Made by a program: the position numbers and the translations under genes. A DNA stretch of 64,000 nt from Schistosoma mansoni (Eukaryota; Platyhelminthes; Trematoda; Strigeidida; Schistosomatidae): NCBI RefSeq assembly GCF_000237925.1, contig NW_017386029.1, positions 496,001 through 560,000 of the forward strand, read 5' to 3'. Every line of letters begins with the position of its first letter. The first letter of the stretch is position 1. This document shows positions 1 to 10,749 of this stretch, piece by piece. The notes beneath the pieces were generated by a model. The model saw only the letters and a list, made by a program, of their open reading frames with translations. It was not told where the DNA came from and searched no databases.

Positions 1-240
1 GGCCTGAGGCAGTACCGCTTAGTGCAACTCAGATTTTTATGTAAAATGAACAGTGTCTAAAAGACAAAAACACATACAGATGAAGTACTAATATCTATGC
101 AAAGATATACAATATATAAAAATGAATAGTTGCGCCCATGAAATAAGTAGTGTAATCAACACAGTTTTCAATGGCATATTTAATATTCGGGCTTTTCTTG
201 TTTATATATGAATATCTGACAAAGAAAATACTAAGAAAAG

Positions 241-420
241 ACTCTACACACTTCCCAATGTGTGGTTGAAGACTGGGATGCCTTAGTCAAATAAGTGGTA
301 TTGGCCTCATCAGCGAACACTTTCAAAAAGAAACTAGGTCTCCACAAGAAAGTATACTTCAAGAACTAACCTGTTTGAATCGGAAAACTATCCATATTAT
401 TGAGGACGAATTATGGGAGT
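241..420 (+). repeat. CR1-like LINE 3'-end remnant
   Basis: Degenerate 3' coding tail of a CR1-like non-LTR retrotransposon. Around 265-345 the plus strand reads as a peptide resembling V-V-E-D-W-D-A-L-V followed by S-A-N-T-F-K-K-K-L. This matches in order and spacing the C-terminal tails of the related elements at 59800-59890 and 62440-62550. No longer frame is open, and the upstream part of the element is absent. Assigned by similarity to the copies inside this window. Confidence 0.55.
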
Positions 421-2999
421 AACTAAACACTGATACTCAGGGTAACCTCTTTCATAACTTCAAAACTGAAGTGAATGTATGATCTTTTGATGTATATAGT
501 ATATAGAAATGTCATCACTATCGCTTCCAGTAGTGTACTCCACAGGTTACAGACCCTAGTCACTCATATATACTCGTATGTTCTATGAGAGTGATTTCGT
601 GCTTTGGCTTAAGTCGATATCTTCCAAAGTTTAGTTTGATATCAAATCGTGAAGATTATTAGGAAGGATATTACTCTTCACGATCACATTGTTCCTTATC
701 AATCTGTTATGTCTATGAAGACAAAAAATGTTGGTCTGTAATTCAAATATAGTACGGCTGAAATTATGTTTAGGATAAGAAAATTTAAAATAAGCACAAA
801 TTGCATGAAAATAAGATAGAAAGACATATAAAAATTAGAAAATCTAAAAACAAACGAAAAATAAGTTAACACGTCGCTAAGTTTAATCAGATCTGATGTA
901 TTATGAACAATTTAAAAGTAGTACAACTTTAGTTAAATATTTACTGAGCCTATTGAAATGTTCATATAAGGAAGCAGTTTCAATTTTTATTTGATGAGCC
1001 ATAGGAAGTTATGAGTTTAATAATAATGTCAAACCATTTCAAATACTAGTTTTTTAAATGAACTGGTAGTAATTAGCAGTTTAGATGAGCTTATTGGTTG
1101 GGTATACCACAAATATGGAGAAAGATATCACTTACTATTATAAATTTAGATACGCAATTCGGCTCGTTTCAGGAATCCAAACATTTTTGTCTTTTTATGA
1201 AGGACGTTATGTATGTTTACTGTCTATAAGTTTTTTCAAAGATATAGTGGCTTATTAAGTACAGAGGAATCCTCTACATTTTACCCCACCAATGAGTTGT
1301 CTGATGTTCCTTTCGCAAACGATGGACAAGATGTTTAATATCAGCATATCTATTCATTTGCGCAGGTAACAGTGGAATCGGCTTTGATGACGTAGTCCAA
1401 GAGAATAAATTTATTATCTTATCAAAAACCTTGACAACTGTTAGACTTGATAACCTTCAAGTGGATTCACATGATTCGGATACTTAAATAAACGTTATCC
1501 AAGAGTCTACCTATTTTGAAGGTCTTTGCGAGGGCGTTAAGTTTCTGGGATCGCTTCTTGGGACACAGCAATCCAAGAAAATCAGTGGCTACATCTGTTT
1601 ACTTGAACCATTTGGGGTTCACTAACTTTCACTTTCAAAATCTTAGTGCAGATTTTTATCTGGATTTTACTGTCGAACTCTTTTGAAGCGTCAAATTGTA
1701 TATAGGACGCCTGACATCCCCATAGTTAATATGTTCATCACGAAATTCCCTAACTACCATTTTTAGCCATTCCTATTGTCAACAATAGAGCAACTCAACA
1801 GCTGAAAACTGACTAGGAATGTTTACTACCTCTAAATGAAGCACTTTAAACCTTGAAAATACATAAGTGTTATATCCCCTGGCGAATTATGAATCATAAA
1901 TCTGAGGTCCATTTATGGACAAATGTAATACGCCTATTCATATTGGATAGTTGTTAAATAAGTGACCTAATCGTTTCCGTGTTCCTCTTATCATAACCTT
2001 TATTTTGACCTTGGAACTATTATTATTGATTACTTTCCCCCTAGCTACAGCCACATTGGCCAATTACTGTACAAATGTTATTTTTCTATTTTTTGATATA
2101 TGGGGTCTGTTTGGTTAGTATATATAACCTAGTATGCTTGTAAATAATGATTCATACTGCTGAGGCTGTTATTTGTGTTCTGGACTTAACGGCTAGGCTA
2201 GGCAGATAGGAAGGACCGAATAGCACCCAAGACTGCTCGTACGTATTTTCTGTATCATTGGACATATACACATATATTAAGAGGCCAGAAATCTATACGT
2301 TATAACAATAAGAATGCTAGAAGTCCCTTTAACAATCTGGTTAGTTATCATATAACAGTTCTCCAAGAGAGATTTGTTAATGAATGGTTTATTCTAGCAC
2401 TTCTGACCCATCTACTACATGGCTACAATAAGACTTTAAACTCCTTATCGAATAAAACCCCAATGATCCACTTTTTGATAGATTATAAAATCAAATACAG
2501 ACATCAAAAATATATAGAGATTATCCATATAATTGATAGTATGTAGATTTATTTTCGATACAGAAAGCTGAGAATCAAATAGGGACAGGTTTATAGTAAT
2601 GGAGAGGCAATGTCATAAGTCATGTAATACTAATTATGAAAAAGGACTTGGTAAGCAAAATAAAGTGAGTACATCTCATCTAAGTAAAAAGAGGAAAAGG
2701 ACAATTTTCTTGCACAAACCAACCTACTTGTAATCTCAACTTTGATCAAAATGTTCCTGTGAATCTAATATGCAATGTGTAAACCCTATTTTCCGAACAA
2801 TCAGTATTGTTGTTTTTTTTAGTCACAAGTAACCGCTATTTTTCAATTCCTGTCAACAAAATGATTTCAAGTCAAATCTGTTTGAATCTGTAGTCAAAAG
2901 TAGTTTATCACTAAATGTTGTCACTTTTATGACTACTATAAGCCAACTTTTATTTTTACAAATCTTTATTTTAGATTGACTTAATTTGATCGCATTTCC
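421..2999. other. AT-rich region, no gene recognised
   Basis: No convincing coding exon, RNA gene or classified repeat is visible here. A moderately GC-richer patch near 2110-2260 with TATATAA at about 2120 could be a promoter or the edge of an old retroelement, but nothing in the sequence settles this. The last few hundred bases should contain the promoter and 5' UTR of the CEP20 gene that starts at 3000. Confidence 0.4.
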
Positions 3000-4923
3000 A
3001 TGGAAACGGCCTCCAATGATGACTTAAAGCGTTATTTGAGAACAACCCTGGATGATGATGGATTTTTAAGTGAAATTAAAGCTGATATATTGAAGAAGAT
3101 TTTTAATAAAATAAGGAATCAATCACCTGAATTGAAAACATCTCCTACTTCAGACACACATTCAAATATCAAATTATTAATTAATGAATTAATAATTGAA
3201 TATTTAAACTTTGAAAAGTAACGTTGAAAACACTACATATACATGCTTTTTAGTGTTATATTCTCTAAACTTTTTTATCATAAATATTTAGGCGTATTTC
3301 TATAGAACATCGTCAGCACACAATCTGAAGTGTGTGAACACAATCCCGCTACATTTAACGACTCTTGTAGGATTTGAACTTAGTTGAGCATTTTGTGGAT
3401 GCATGACAATTTTGATTATCTAATATATTTGCTTACTCAGTCAATTGGCCTGCAGATATATGTTCTGAAATCTGTTTGGTTGGGATTTGACGATTGATTA
3501 TGTAAACAAGTTGCCACTTTGTTTATTCAGTTGGCCATCAAATCACCAGTGCCAGCATTTTATAAATATATGTCGTGTGCGTGTGTTGTTCTGTGATGTA
3601 TTGGTGATACTACGTTCATGATGTCCCCACATATTCATCCCCTAAAATCCACCTTTGTCTAAAAATTCACTCAAAATGTATGTATCTTCTTTTTGAATAG
3701 AAAGGAACACCGTAGCTTAGTGGTTGTAAATCATTTGATTTTCAATCGAGTAACATTACTAATTTTCACATAGAAAGTCGATTCACCTTGATCGATAGAA
3801 TTCAATTAACACTAAAGACTAAATATCGTAACCCCGGTCACTAGTCAATAATCCATCGGTGTAAAAATCACAATTCTACAGCACATCAGTTGTGAGCATG
3901 AACAGTTCAATGGTAATTTCTCTGACTGTTAAACTGAATGACATGGGCTCAAATTTCATGAAAAGCGTCAATTCAATCGAAAATGAAGAATGTCCTTCTT
4001 ATGATAAACCAACTAGCACGAAACAAAGGTCTAGGGTATTAAATCATTTATCACAAACCACTTTACATATTTAAAAAATCAAATAAACGAAGTCAGTATA
4101 TCAAATATTTTCTTTTCTCTTCCGGTTAAGTGCTCTGGAGCGAGACTGGTAGGTCCTGGGTTCGAATCTCGCGAGTGCGGGGTCGTGGATAAGCACTGCT
4201 GAAGAGTCCCACAATAGGACGAAACGGCCGTCCAGTGCTTCCAGGTTTTCCATGATGGTCTAGCTTCAGTTGACTCATGATTTCAACTATGAAAAACACT
4301 GAAATCTCCACAAAACCCCTTCTGATTAAAAAAAAACATTTTTCACCGTTTAAATATCACTATTTTATTACATACAGACAAATGCTTATAATGCTAAATA
4401 CATATTTATTGTTTTCTTGATTTCTCTGTTTTTCAGTTTATCATTTACAGAATCTGTTTTTCGTCAGGAATCTGGTCATGGTAATTTACATAATCTACCT
4501 AGACAATTTCTATGTCAAACATTACAAATTAAACCAACTGTAAATATTAAATCGTTGATTCTTAAAAATCATAATAACAATAATAGTAATGCCAAAAATG
4601 CACTAAATAATCAAAAATCTTCTACAGAATTAATTGAACAACCAATTCCATTATTATTTTATATTATACATTATCTTATGGTAAATGGTTTAGATAAAGT
4701 ACATAACCATGAGTTATGTAACAAAGATTTTCCAACTCAAGAGCATAAATCAATTCCTAATAATCGGCCTATAAATAATGAAGATGATTTCAATTCTACA
4801 CTTGTATTGCACAATCATAATTCCCTCCAAAATACACAAAAGCATGTTAACCTAGAACATATTTTAATTCATGAACCAACTGACAATACAAATTGGATGA
4901 ATTCGGAATCTGATTTGTATTAA
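3000..4923 (+). CDS. CEP20: Centrosomal protein CEP20 (FOPNL/FOR20), two exons
   Basis: Exons 3000-3217 and 4437-4923 are joined by a GT-AG intron (donor GTAACG, acceptor TTTTTCAG). Together they encode 234 residues. The N-terminal part matches the FOP-type dimerisation/LisH region of CEP20: L-R-T-T-L-D-D-D-G-F-L near residue 13, then the signature LLINELIIEYLNF that in human reads LLINELIREYLEF. After the splice the frame continues with T-E-S-V-F-R-Q-E-S-G and R-Q-F-L, aligning without gaps to human T-A-S-V-L-I-A-E-S-G and R-Q-F-L, and then IPLLFYIIHYL. In known animals this protein sits at centriolar satellites and basal bodies and is needed to build cilia. The protein is longer than the human one (174 residues) because of an Asn-rich insert and an unrelated tail. 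The start ATG is the first in frame and has a purine at +4. The 1.2-kb intron carries family B and family A repeats. Confidence 0.88.
3705..4070 (+). repeat. Family B hammerhead SINE/satellite, degenerate tandem pair
   Basis: Two heads of the family seen intact at 33024-33645 lie in the same order and strand. The first begins near 3715 (GTAGCTTAGTGG, tRNA-like head). It is followed by the tail region (TGATCGATAGAATTC and a remnant of the GTCACTAGTCAATAA segment) and then by a second head at about 3905 (TTCAATGGTAATTTCTCTGAC). The ribozyme part of the first unit is lost. It sits in the CEP20 intron in sense orientation. Confidence 0.55.
4118..4326 (+). repeat. Family A tRNA-derived SINE, 5'-truncated
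   Basis: Contains a pol III B-box-like GGTTCGAATCTC at about 4159, the hammerhead at 4191-4240, and the conserved tail ending AAACCCCTTCTGAT. Starts inside the A-box region (GGTTAAGTGCTCTGG). Sense orientation within the CEP20 intron. Open frames within this repeat are by-products of the repeat sequence, as the same peptides recur in every copy. Confidence 0.85.
4191..4240 (+). ncRNA. Type I hammerhead ribozyme, all core elements present
   Basis: Stem I is a perfect 8-bp pairing of AAGCACTG (4191-4198) with CAGTGCTT (4233-4240). The core CTGAAGA (4199-4205) fits CUGANGA. Stem II is GTCC...GGAC with a 7-base loop. GAAA is at 4221-4224. Stem III is the loopless palindrome ACGGCCGT, and the predicted cleavage site is after C4232. 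Schistosome repeats with active hammerheads are established knowledge. Activity of this copy is inferred from the preserved core and pairing. Confidence 0.8.
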
Positions 4924-4940
4924 ATCTTTTATGCAATTGA

Positions 4941-4946
4941 AATAAA
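4941..4946 (+). terminator. Polyadenylation signal of CEP20
   Basis: A canonical AATAAA lies 18 bases after the CEP20 stop codon, followed by a T-rich stretch. A very short 3' UTR is plausible in schistosomes. Inferred from motif and position only. Confidence 0.5.
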
Positions 4947-5187
4947 CTTCTAATACTGTATATTTAGTGTGTTTCTTTACTACTATTGTAGTCATTTCTT
5001 TAATGTTTCACTACTCTGTTAACAGAGTTTGTTGTTTTCCATTGTTAATGCAGTCCCTTTGCATAAGTAATTGATATGACAATAAAATTCAACTGGAAAG
5101 TATTGGAAAGCTGTTTCGTCTCTGTATGAAGCTCATCAATTATGCGTATCGAACTCAACAATCTCTGCAAATCGATTATAATAATGA

Positions 5188-5285
5188 TAGCCATGTGCTC
5201 ACCAGTGATTAATTTCGTTAGTTAATCCCTGTAGTTCTAGTGAAAAATCATGACTCGTGGAGTTCAGCCATATTGATACCATTAA
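5188..5285 (+). repeat. Family A SINE, 5' head only
   Basis: Matches the leader of the full-length copies at 19150 and 27040 (CCATGTGCTCACCAGTGAT, then GTAGTTCTAGTG and GTGGAGTTCA). It lacks the tRNA-like and ribozyme parts, so it is a 3'-truncated or eroded copy. Confidence 0.5.
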
Positions 5286-6309
5286 TAAAAGACTATATGA
5301 AAACCAAGGTTTATAAGCTCCAAACTATCAGATACCTAAGGTGTTGAAAATACTTCGGCAAGCCTTCCATCAATTATATGAAATAACTGAAAAAACGTTA
5401 AATAAGTAATGGCGGTCAACAAATTGAAAAGCGGGTCATAGAACATGAAATTAAGTTGTTACGACTAAGCAGAATTCTGATGAACAACGTAAGAAACGAA
5501 GAAAAACTTCTTGGGACTTTAAAGGGAACTGTTACAGTAATAAAGCAAATTGAACGTCGAGAATACATGTAACAGTAATGAATATTAAAATATTACGATA
5601 AAACTCCGTCTGTAACGGGAGCAATCAAGTAATTACGATAAAGCATCATGAAAGCTACATGTTTTAAGGTGACTAATAATAAGCTCTCTAAAATTAGCGA
5701 ATAGTTTATGATTATATACACACAATACCCGAAACAGAACTAACATCTAGTCTATTCTGATTTTTATTCAAACTAAATCTAGTATTCTAACTGTAATCAG
5801 TAATAAGTAAACAAGGAGATAAACTGAAAAATTGCTATTTAGTTCGTCTTAAATATAATACTGAGTAATCCTGACCAGTTCAGGTTTTTATTATCGAGTT
5901 CATCAAAGATAGATTCTTTCGTAAAGATTCAGATCCATATGACTGATTGTCTCGATTGGAAAACAATTAATTTGGATTTCAAGTCGTTCGTTCATAATAT
6001 GTCTGACCTGATGAATGATAAAGATTTACGTATCTGATACAGCATCCGTTTCTCCAAGATCGCAAATATGCGTTGTCGATAAATCTTGACATTAGAGTCC
6101 AACAAGGCTTTTTGTCCGTTCCTTTGTCAACACTTGATTCCAAGGTACTCCGATGTTGATTTTAACCCAAAAATCTATTTAAGAGGGAAATGTTGAGGCA
6201 AAAAAATATTTCATCTGTAATACGTAAGTAATAAAGAAAAAAAATTGAATATGAGAATCCAAACCAGTGGATACCAATAAAATGATCTAAATAATAAGCA
6301 TTAGCTGAG
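5286..6309. other. AT-rich region, nothing recognised
   Basis: Only short scattered open frames and no repeat match to other parts of the window were seen. Confidence 0.35.
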
Positions 6310-6460
6310 AACTCTAAGTTCGATCCCCAGTAAAGTGTAGGTGAACACTACTGAAGTGTTCCATAGTAGGACGAGGTTTTTGTCCAGTGTTTCCTAGTTC
6401 CCGATGATTTTTCAACTAATTTCAATTCATGATGTAAACTACAAGATTCAACGACCTATA
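6310..6460 (+). repeat. Family A SINE, highly degenerate
   Basis: The eroded B-box (AGTTCGATCCCC), the hammerhead region (ACTACTGAAGTGTTCCATAGTAGGACGAG in two recognisable halves) and the tail (CCAGTGTTTCCTAGTT) are in the family A order. The ribozyme core is broken: the CUGANGA and GAAA motifs are both changed. Confidence 0.55.
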
Positions 6461-7504
6461 AAAACCACCTATGTCAGTAATAAGCAAGGAAGTTTACAAA
6501 TGTCTAATCGTGAGGTACTATATAGTATATAATTTTCTTAAAGGGTCAATCTAAATGAATGAGTGTCACTCAAAAAATTTCATGAGAACTAAATTACGAC
6601 ACACTGTAACGGTTCATTTACTTTACGAATTGCTAGTATCTGTTTGACACAGCCTAGTACTATCCTATAATTTATAGATCTGAATTAGAGAGGCTTTTAG
6701 AATAAACAAAGTCTTGATAGTAAAATTTGTAGAGAAACCAAAAATCTGAATAAGGTGTAGCTGTTTGTGATCAGCAGTTCAATTAAATTCTGAAAACCTC
6801 ATACGTGACAAGTTCCAGAAGTGATTGATAATAACATAGACTACCAGCACTATTGATAGCTAGCATAACATGATACAAAAAAAGAGATCAAGGGAGAAAT
6901 AAAGTAAGTATAAAATAGGTTTCGCACACTTACTGGATTGGAAACTTTACTAATAAAGTAGGTAAATGAAAAGATCCACTTCTTTTAAGAAATTCACCAC
7001 TCCCGTGTTGTGGTAAGATTCGGTAAACCGCTTTTATTATTGAGAAATCCATCTTCAGTTTACCTAATTCACACAATATTTTTCATCTGATTTATATGTT
7101 AAATTTTGCTTAGTGTTTAACCACTCACTTACGACTGTGTTGTTAATGAAGTAAGAGTAATTATCTGAAATGACATACTTGTACAACTTTAAGTTGTCTG
7201 AATAAAAATTTCTGTTTAGATATACTACTATCATTTTCCTAGTACTATGTAACTAATTTGGTGTATTCTTTGAATCTCTATTGAGTGATGTTCACAATGG
7301 ACTATCTCTTCACAAACTAATGTTAATAAATTAGATTAATCGGAAGTTAGAACTCTCATGAAGCTGACATACATAAACTGGTAGCAGTAAGATTTTCAGT
7401 TCTTTACTCCTCAGTATTTTCTAAATTTTAGTATTCACACCGGACAATATTTCCACCTGATACAGTAAATGAATTACATTTTTAATTGAGATTATAAACC
7501 AACC
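6461..7504. other. AT-rich region, nothing recognised
   Basis: No exon, RNA gene or classified repeat is supported here. Confidence 0.35.
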
Positions 7505-7695
7505 AATGTTAGAAGGCCATTGGAGACCTGGAAGCACTGCATGGCCATTTCTTCCTAGTACGAGACCCATTAGCAGTGCGCATCCAAAAATCCGTAAGTG
7601 ACATTCGGTTTCGCGCATTCGGTTTCGCGCGCCAACATTTAACCACTAAACCACTAAGCTGGCGTCCAACAGTATTAATGCCTAACTTCAAGTCT
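7505..7695 (-). repeat. Family A SINE, degenerate
   Basis: On the minus strand it runs from the leader (GAAGTTAGGCATTAATAC) through the tRNA-like head to the tail (CCAGGTCTCC). The head contains a local duplication (GCGCGAAACCGAATGC repeated at about 7606-7640). The hammerhead core is degraded. Confidence 0.65.
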
Positions 7696-8103
7696 TCCAT
7701 ATCCTTCGGTGGATAACCGCTTCACAACAGACACGGTTTTTAAGACTGGGATTTCCTCTTGATCAAGTCTCTTATCGGAAAGTAGAAGGGGCGAAGAGTA
7801 ATTGCAGGAGTTTTATTATTTCGACAGTCAGGTACAGTCACGAGAATAAAGTATAAGACTGGTAAGTTTGGTACCTCAACTCTTGCAAGGGACTTTAAAA
7901 TTCTTGCAGTTCTCAACAAATATCTTACATTTATATTCCAGACCAAAAACAAAAATAGGAAAATATGAAAAAAGCTCAACATCCGAATTCAGTTTAGGCG
8001 AAGAAAATAAGGGCATTTATAGATTTATCTGTGACTTTGATATTCTAAGTTTCTGGGATCAAACTAACCTTGATAATGAAACCGGTAATCATTCAATTAG
8101 AGT

Positions 8104-8992
8104 TTGGCTTACTTACCTACTTACGCCTGTTACCCCCAATGGAGCATAGGCTGCCCACCAGCATTCTCCGACCCACTCTATCCTAGGCTTTCCTTTCTAG
8201 TTCTATCCAATTTTTGTTCATTCTTCCCATGCCCATCTCCATTTATCGGCGCAATGTGTTCTTTGTTCTTCCTCTTTTCCTTTAGCCTTCAGGACTTCAT
8301 GTGACGCAGTTGGGTGACTTCCTCAATGTGTGTCCTATCCACTTCCAGCGCTTCTTCCTGATTTCTTCCTCCACGGAAATCTGGTTTGCCCTCTCCCAAA
8401 GTATGTTGTTGCTGATAGTGTCTGTCCAACGGATCCGAAGTATCTTGCGTAGACAACTGTTAATAAACACCCGCCTCTTCTGGATGATGGCTTTCGTAGT
8501 TCTCCAGGTTTCCGCCACATACAATGGAACTGTCTTGACATTTGTGTTGAAAATTCTGACTTTGGTGTTGGTTGACAACTGTTTTGAGTTCCAGATGTTC
8601 TTCAGTTGTAAATATGATGCTCTTGTTTTGCCGATCCGCACCTTCACATCTGCATCAGATCCACCGTGTTGATCAATGATGCTGCCCATATATGTAAAGG
8701 TTTCCACATCCTCCAAAGCTTCTCCGTCAAGTGTAATTTGATTGGTGCATATTGTATTGTATCGGAGAGTCTTGCTTTTCTCTTTGTTTATATTGAGACC
8801 TACTGCTGCTGAGGCTGCTGCCACACTGGTCGTTTTCTCCTGTATTTGTTGTTTCGTGTGTGATAGGAAATGCAGATCATCTACGAAGTCTAGATCGTCC
8901 AGCTGCATCCTAGCTGTGCACTGTATCCCATGTTTCCCCCCATCTGTTGACGTTTCCACAATCCAGTCGATCACCAGGAGAAAGAGTGACAC
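8104..8992 (-). mobile_element. RTE-clade LINE, 5'-truncated copy (RT C-terminus and 3' end)
   Basis: The minus strand encodes a 231-residue open segment starting within the reverse transcriptase fingers/palm (LVIDW) and running to the end of the element's coding region ([19 protein letters not shown]). The catalytic box reads FVDD instead of FADD, so this copy cannot encode an active enzyme. The element ends in a TTAC-type tail at 8104-8120, typical of RTE elements, which terminate in short tandem repeats. Closely related to the copy at 48115-49304. Confidence 0.85.
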
Positions 8993-8999
8993 TTATTAA

Positions 9000-9287
9000 T
9001 AAATATAAATAATCTGAAATTTAAATAACAAACTTCTAAATGAATTGCACGAAATACACAAAAATTTAATACGAAGTTATGATAAGTCTTCAACAATGAA
9101 AGAATTTAAACTTAACAGAAATTCTGTTTAATATTAACTAGTGATTAAGTTCAAGAGTTATGTTTGTTTTTTCTTATCACAGTGTTCATCAGTTGAACTC
9201 ATCCATCAAATAATATAAGTTCTATAAAATAAATACATAACTATTAATTCCATCTAAATATTGACCTAGACAAAACATTATATTATC
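9000..9287. other. AT-rich spacer
   Basis: No feature recognised between the RTE copy and the next SINE. Confidence 0.3.
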
Positions 9288-9478
9288 AGAAGGGGTTTTG
9301 TGGAGATTTAGTATTTTCATAGTTGAAAGCGTGAGTCAATTGAAGCTAGACCATCATGGAAAACCTGGAAGCACTGGATGACCGTTTCGTCCTATTATGC
9401 GACTCCTCAGCAGTGCTTATCCACGACCCCGCACTCGCGAGATTCGAACCCAGGACCTACCAGTCTCGTTCAATTCTG
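9288..9478 (-). repeat. Family A SINE with near-complete hammerhead
   Basis: Reads on the minus strand from the B-box (GGTTCGAATCTCGCGAGTG) to the terminal AAACCCCTTCTGAT. The hammerhead core CTGAGGA and GAAA are present, and stem I AAGCACTG/CAGTGCTT is perfect. Stem II has one mismatch (GTCG) and stem III is altered (ACGGTCAT). Confidence 0.8.
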
Positions 9479-9484
9479 AAGTGA

Positions 9485-9508
9485 TATATATATATATATA
9501 TATATAAA
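9485..9508. repeat. (TA)n microsatellite
   Basis: A pure AT dinucleotide run immediately beside the SINE end. Similar runs occur at about 10690-10712, 24130-24158 and 30408-30427. Confidence 0.9.
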
Positions 9509-9609
9509 ATTAAATATTTATTAGACTACTGGTTTAATAGGTATCATTACCAAGTGTTGATTTGATAAGTTGGAATAATTTGAGCATTGGATAGATTGTT
9601 ATAAATAAG

Positions 9610-10293
9610 TTAATATATTTGTAGTATGCCAATGAGTAGGAGAATTAGATTTTCTAACGTTTTGTGACTCAGTGTCAGCCACTTCGTCAGAGAATAAATA
9701 ACCAAATTAACATTAATCCACGTTTAAATAGTACAGCGAAACAATGAGAATATTAAATGATCAATCAAAAAAACAGGTCTGAATAAATCAATGTTATGTC
9801 ATTTCATTTCGGTCAAGGTTTTTCCAATTACAAAGAAAGGAGAGTAGCTGAAGCTGGAATATATAATACTTAATCCTACTGCTTTTAATAGAAAGGAAGG
9901 CCTTACTATACATCCTTCTTGGACTATCTATCCTAGCCACCAAGTCTGATATTATTTACAATTCACACCATTATATTACAAATTAAACTCTACCGTTTGT
10001 CATTATAAAGGTCACACATTTTTTATCATTAACAGTGTAGACATATACACAAATTTACATAAATGTCGCTTATGAATTATTTTGACCGAAATGACATGAC
10101 ATTGATTTATTCAGACCTGTTTTTTTTTCTTTGACTGATTGCACCTAATATTCGTGTTGTTCCGCTATACTATTTAAACTTGAATTAATGTGAATTCGGT
10201 TATTTATCCTCTGAAGAAGTGGCTTACACTAAGTTACGAAACGTCAGAAAGTCTAATTTGTTTTCTACTCAATGGGATATTACAAATATAGAT
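9610..10293. repeat. Long inverted repeat (foldback) with hammerhead-like motif in each arm
   Basis: Arm 9610-9816 is the reverse complement of arm 10082-10293 over about 205 bases with scattered mismatches. For example, CAGGTCTGAATAAATCAATG recurs inverted near 10100, and TAAATAACCRAATT recurs near 10195. A unique spacer of about 265 bp lies between. Each arm carries a CUGANGA...AAACGU motif (10211-10245 plus strand; 9658-9690 minus strand). Minimal hammerheads ending GAAACGUC are known in the ends of Penelope-like elements, so this may be a pair of Penelope-type pseudo-LTRs or a foldback derivative. No coding sequence remains inside. Confidence 0.75.
10207..10252 (+). ncRNA. Penelope-type minimal hammerhead motif
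   Basis: Core CTGAAGA at 10211-10217. Stem II is formed by GTGGC and GTTAC (three Watson-Crick pairs, two G-U). GAAA is at 10238-10241, followed by a two-base-pair stem III (ACGT) and C10245 at the cleavage position. Stem I is weak in this arm (one mismatch in four pairs). The opposite arm has a better stem I but has lost the G of GAAA. Confidence 0.5.
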
Positions 10294-10543
10294 TGATTTA
10301 TTTATTGATCTAATAGTAATTTCAAATAATTATCAATCAATCCTTAATTATAATAATTATACTTTATATTCAATATACACCCTCAAATGTCAGTTTTCTT
10401 TGTCACATTACCTTTTAAATTTGTATTTTATATTTTGCTAAATAATCAATTATTGATATTATTGATAAACATAAACATATTATGTTTGATTAGAAAAAAA
10501 ACAAAGGTATGTCATTCATTGATAAACAAATGTTTATTTATAC

Positions 10544-10643
10544 ATATAGATAGATAGATAGATAGGTAGAGATAGGTAGAGATAGATAGATAGGTAGAGA
10601 TAGGTAGAGATAGATAGATAGATAGATAGATAGAGATAGGTAG

Positions 10644-10674
<31 letters not shown>

Positions 10675-10712
10675 GATAGACAGAGATAGGTATATATATA
10701 TATATATATATA
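10544..10712. repeat. GATA-type microsatellite followed by (TA)n
   Basis: About 145 bp of TAGA/GATA tetramers interspersed with TAGGTAGAGA variants, ending in a TA run. A reading frame of Ile, Tyr, Leu and Ser repeats across it is an artefact. Confidence 0.9.
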
Positions 10713-10749
10713 TAATTTGACTAACCTTCAAATATTCTACTATTGTCAT

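Noticed and set aside
4126-4311. Open frames with recurring peptides like V-E-I-M-S-Q-L-K-L-D-H-H-G-K-P (also at 19163, 23552, 26026, 34319)
   Set aside because: They are the antisense or sense of family A SINE tails and appear in every copy, so they are not genes.
10534-10749. 71-residue frame rich in Ile, Tyr, Leu and Ser
   Set aside because: Translation of the GATA/TA microsatellite.
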